8,246 bases of DNA from DATJYV01 sp035499415 (GTDB lineage: Bacteria > Bacteroidota > Ignavibacteria > UBA10030), in contig DATJYV010000191.1 in the NCBI GenBank assembly GCA_035499415.1, positions 1-8,246 of the forward strand. The letters run 5' to 3'. Below the pieces are notes generated by a model. That model was not told where the DNA came from and searched no databases. It saw only the letters and a program-made list of their open reading frames with translations. The position numbers were made by a program, and so were the translations under genes. This document shows positions 5,642-8,246 of the stretch, in pieces (position 1 is the stretch's first letter; the number at the start of each line of letters is the position of its first letter).

Positions 5642-6408
5642 TCCGGAATTCCTTTGGTCTTCCTGAGCTCGTGGAGCTTGACGTATTTGATGAACACGGA
5701 GTGGGCGGAGATCATGGCAATGACAAATCCATAGAAGCCGTCAAGGAAACCGCGTTTGTAAAAATAATCGCGAAGAAATCGAATGGGGGGGGCGAAAAGC
5801 AGATGGGCAAGCCCGGCGCTTTTTCCCCTGGTGAACAGTTCGTTTGCCGAGATTCCAGTGAAGTAATCCACCTGGCGCACATGGTCGCTGATGCTTGCGT
5901 AGCTGTAGTGGAGAATGTCGCCGGCAAGGTTGCCGATGCGCGCGCCGGCGTCGGTGAGCTGAAATCGGTCGTGCGGATTCCGGCCGCTCCAGGCTCCCGC
6001 CCGCGAATCGAAGAGACGGATTTTGCGGTCGGGGTACCATGCTCCATGCCGTATCCACGTTCCGCAGTAGCTCGTCATCCGGTTCATCCTGTATGCACGG
6101 AATGTCCATTCCTCTTTCGTCCGGAGGATGGAATCGCGGAGCCGCTCCGACAGCGCCTCGTCCGCGTCGAGCGACAGGATGTGATGAAACGCCGCCTGTC
6201 CGACCGCAAAGTTCTTTTGCTCGATGTGCCCGGCAAACTGATGTTCGATGAACCGGGCGCCGAACCCGGCACAGACCTCCCGGGTGCGGTCGGTGGAAAA
6301 TGAATCAATCACCACAATCTCGTCCGCGATGCCTTTGACCGAATCGAGGCATCGGCCGATGTTGCGCTCTTCGTTGTACGTGATCACGACGACGCTCAGC
6401 GAATTCAA
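5638..6408 (-). CDS. Glycosyltransferase family 2, WaaE/KdtX-like
   Basis: A 256-aa GT-A fold transferase, similar in length and pattern to the WaaE/KdtX group that adds a hexose to the LPS inner core from a nucleotide sugar at the cytoplasmic membrane face. The start LSVVVITYNEERNIGRCLDS, Asp35 in VVIDSFSTD, the metal-binding DAD at 81-83 in LSLDADEAL, and GAWYPDRKIRLF at 122-133 are all diagnostic. The C-terminal part (205-245) is hydrophobic and basic (LLFAPPIRFLRDYF, FLDGFYGFVIAMI), suggesting membrane attachment. The start is a TTG at 6408, chosen because no in-frame ATG or GTG precedes the first beta strand and GAGGT sits 9 nt upstream. It lies 12 nt after leuS and overlaps DUF1844 by 4 nt. 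Eight C in a row occur at codons 206-208. The donor sugar is unknown. Confidence 0.9.
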   Translation of the reverse strand: MNSLSVVVITYNEERNIGRCLDSVKGIADEIVVIDSFSTDRTREVCAGFGARFIEHQFAGHIEQKNFAVGQAAFHHILSLDADEALSERLRDSILRTKEEWTFRAYRMNRMTSYCGTWIRHGAWYPDRKIRLFDSRAGAWSGRNPHDRFQLTDAGARIGNLAGDILHYSYASISDHVRQVDYFTGISANELFTRGKSAGLAHLLFAPPIRFLRDYFYKRGFLDGFYGFVIAMISAHSVFIKYVKLHELRKTKGIPE

Positions 6409-6417
6409 CGGCGGCGG

Positions 6418-6422
6418 ACCTC
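6418..6422 (-). promoter_or_regulatory. Shine-Dalgarno supporting the TTG start of GT2
   Basis: GAGGT overlaps the leuS TGA stop codon (TGAGGT) and lies 9 nt before the TTG at 6408. Ribosomes finishing leuS would stand on this site, which fits translational coupling and supports the rare start codon. Confidence 0.6.
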
Positions 6423-8246
6423 AAACAGGGACGACGAAATTCACGAGCCGATTCTTCACCACGACGGTTTTCGCCGCATTTTTTCCATCCAGGTATCGTC
6501 GAATCGTCTCATCGTTCCCGGCTAACTGCTCGAGTGTCGACTCCGCCGTGTCCCGGGCCACCTGGATCCTCGAGCGAATTTTCCCGTTTATCTGGATCAC
6601 CACTTCCACCAGGTCTTCGACGGTTTTAGCGGGGTCATACGACGGCCACGATTCGTACGCCAGACTCTCGCCGTGTCCAAGTCGCTCCCATAATTCCTCC
6701 GAGAGATGGGGCGCGAACGGACTCAGGAGGAGGACGAACTGTTCCAGCAGGCGTCTCGGCCTCTTCTCCAGCTTCGTTGCGTCGTTCACGAATATCATCA
6801 TCTGCGAAATCGCAGTGTTGAAGCGGAGGGCCTCGATATCCTCTCCAACTTTTTTCACCGTCCGGTGATATGCACGCTCGAACGCATCCGAGGGGGGGAT
6901 GTCGACAAGCGCCGCATCCAACCGGTCATCCTCTCCCACATACAACCTCCAGACCCGACCGAGAAACCGGGATATCCCTTCCACCCCCTTCGTGCTCCAC
7001 GGCTTCATATCTTCCAGCGGACCCATGAACATCTCGAACATCCGCATGGCATCGGCTCCGTACTCGCGGACGACGTCGTCCGGGTTCGCAACGTTTCCGC
7101 GCGCTTTCGACATTTTCCTCGAATCTTCGCCGAGAATGATCCCCTGGTGCCGCAGCTTCAGAAACGGTTCGGTCGACGATACATAGCCGAGGTCGAACAA
7201 CACTTTGTGCCAGAAGCGGGAGTACATCAGATGCAGGACGGCGTGCTCGGACCCGCCGACATACAACGACACGGGCATCCAATTTTCCTCGTTGCTCTTC
7301 GAGCAGAATTCCTTTTGATTGGCCGGGTCGAGATAGCGAAGATAATACCAGCAGGAACCGGCCCACTGCGGCATCGTGTTCGTCTCGCGTCTCCCCTTCA
7401 ATTTCGTTTCCGGGTCCACCGTGTTCACCCACCCCGAGGCGAGCGCGAGCGGTGATTCCGTTGTTCCGCTGGGCTGAAACTTCTCGAGCTCCGGAAGCTG
7501 GAGAGGCAGCTCGGTTTCCCGCACCGGGCTCATGGTGCCGTCCTCGAGATGAATGACCGGAATCGGTTCGCCCCAATAGCGCTGCCGCGAGAAAACCCAA
7601 TCTCGCATCTTAAACTGAACCGTCCCTCTCCCAATCCCCTTTCGTTCCATCCATGCGATGATCGTTCTTTTCGCATCGCCGGTCTTGAGTCCGTCGAGCG
7701 ACACCTCGTTGTTCCGCGAATTCACAGCGATGCCTTCACCCTCATAGCAGGCATCGTCCGTCCCGGAATCGACTACTTTCGCTATTTCCAGATGGAACGT
7801 CGTCGCAAATGCATGGTCGCGTTCGTCATGGCCCGGAACGGCCATGATCGCCCCCGTGCCATACGTCATGATGACATAATCTGCGATCCAGACGGGAATT
7901 GATTTTCCGGAGGCCGGGTTGACGACGAACGCCCCCGTCGCGACTCCGGACTTTGCTTTGTCGGTGCCCCGTTCCATTTCACTCTTCTTCACGGCCCGGG
8001 CGCGATAGGCCTCCACAATCGTTCGATTTTGCGGCGTCGTGATCATATCGACCAGCGGATGCTCCGGCGCAAGGACCATGAAGGTCGCCCCAAACAGCGT
8101 ATCGGGGCGGGTCGTAAATACACGAATCGTTTGTCCCCCATCTTTCAAGGAGAACAAAATCTCGGCTCCTTCGGATTTTCCGATCCAATTGCGCTGCTGG
8201 TCCAGCGTTGAAGGAGGCCAATCAAGAATCTCCGCATCGTTCAGGA
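6421..8246 (-). CDS. leuS: Leucyl-tRNA synthetase, C-terminal 607 residues; N-terminus off right edge
   Basis: This class I synthetase attaches leucine to tRNA-Leu. The frame stays open to the right edge; LNDAEILDWP and QQRNWIGKSEGAEI precede an internal TTG at 8157 that must not be taken as the start. About 200 N-terminal residues, including the HIGH motif, are outside. In visible numbering the CP1 editing domain spans about 25-190, with the threonine-rich TTRPDTLFGATF and the hydrolytic-site MAVPGHDERDHAF intact, so mischarged tRNA can probably be edited. Catalytic pieces follow: DWVFSRQRYWGEPIP, SCWYYLRYLDP, LYVGGSEHAVLHLMY and KMSKARGNV. The class I signature normally reads KMSKS; here the last residue is Ala (bases 7102-7116). 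The anticodon-binding helical domain and the C-terminal domain (VVIQINGKIRSRI) complete the protein. It heads the visible GT2-DUF1844-nadK run. Confidence 0.97.
   Translation of the reverse strand, partial: LNDAEILDWPPSTLDQQRNWIGKSEGAEILFSLKDGGQTIRVFTTRPDTLFGATFMVLAPEHPLVDMITTPQNRTIVEAYRARAVKKSEMERGTDKAKSGVATGAFVVNPASGKSIPVWIADYVIMTYGTGAIMAVPGHDERDHAFATTFHLEIAKVVDSGTDDACYEGEGIAVNSRNNEVSLDGLKTGDAKRTIIAWMERKGIGRGTVQFKMRDWVFSRQRYWGEPIPVIHLEDGTMSPVRETELPLQLPELEKFQPSGTTESPLALASGWVNTVDPETKLKGRRETNTMPQWAGSCWYYLRYLDPANQKEFCSKSNEENWMPVSLYVGGSEHAVLHLMYSRFWHKVLFDLGYVSSTEPFLKLRHQGIILGEDSRKMSKARGNVANPDDVVREYGADAMRMFEMFMGPLEDMKPWSTKGVEGISRFLGRVWRLYVGEDDRLDAALVDIPPSDAFERAYHRTVKKVGEDIEALRFNTAISQMMIFVNDATKLEKRPRRLLEQFVLLLSPFAPHLSEELWERLGHGESLAYESWPSYDPAKTVEDLVEVVIQINGKIRSRIQVARDTAESTLEQLAGNDETIRRYLDGKNAAKTVVVKNRLVNFVVPV

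Noticed and set aside
6706..7455. 249-codon plus-strand open frame opposite leuS
   Set aside because: It is antisense to conserved LeuRS catalytic motifs; the composition is typical of a shadow frame in G+C-rich DNA.

Overview
The window is ordinary chromosomal DNA, mid-50s % G+C by eye and tightly packed, from a Gram-negative bacterium. An MsbA-type lipid exporter, two heptosyltransferase-family (GT9) enzymes and a WaaE-like GT2 transferase point to a lipopolysaccharide outer membrane. DUF1844, a cysteine-rich DUF971 protein and a secreted lipoprotein with a 'CxxxCH' haem-like motif would fit the Bacteroidota/Ignavibacteria/Kryptonia side of the FCB group. That placement is inference from gene content, not a phylogenetic result.

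There are three transcription blocks. (1) Right part, minus strand: leuS (5' end off the right edge), then GT2, DUF1844 and nadK, joined by a 12-nt gap and two ATGA overlaps; each of the three visible starts has a Shine-Dalgarno-like sequence. (2) Left part, minus strand: a strong sigma70-type promoter, tRNA-Ala(GGC), an intrinsic terminator, DUF971, MsbA-like ABC exporter, GT9 and a second GT9 that runs off the left edge. Gaps between these protein genes are 31, 12 and 6 nt, and none of the four starts has a recognisable Shine-Dalgarno. (3) Between them, one plus-strand gene for a small cytochrome-like lipoprotein, divergent from the tRNA and convergent with nadK (a single base between the two stop codons).

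Functionally, the left block looks like an envelope operon: lipid A-core export plus core-sugar addition. The right block mixes housekeeping (leucyl-tRNA charging, NADP supply) with another sugar transferase and a small unknown protein.

I found no mobile element, CRISPR array, phage gene, riboswitch or defence locus. I do not see convincing evidence of a novel system. The points most worth a second look are the CxxxCH lipoprotein, the terminator squeezed between tRNA-Ala and the DUF971/envelope operon, the contrast in translation-start signals between the two minus-strand operons, the six-cysteine DUF971 protein, and a KMSKA variant in LeuRS.
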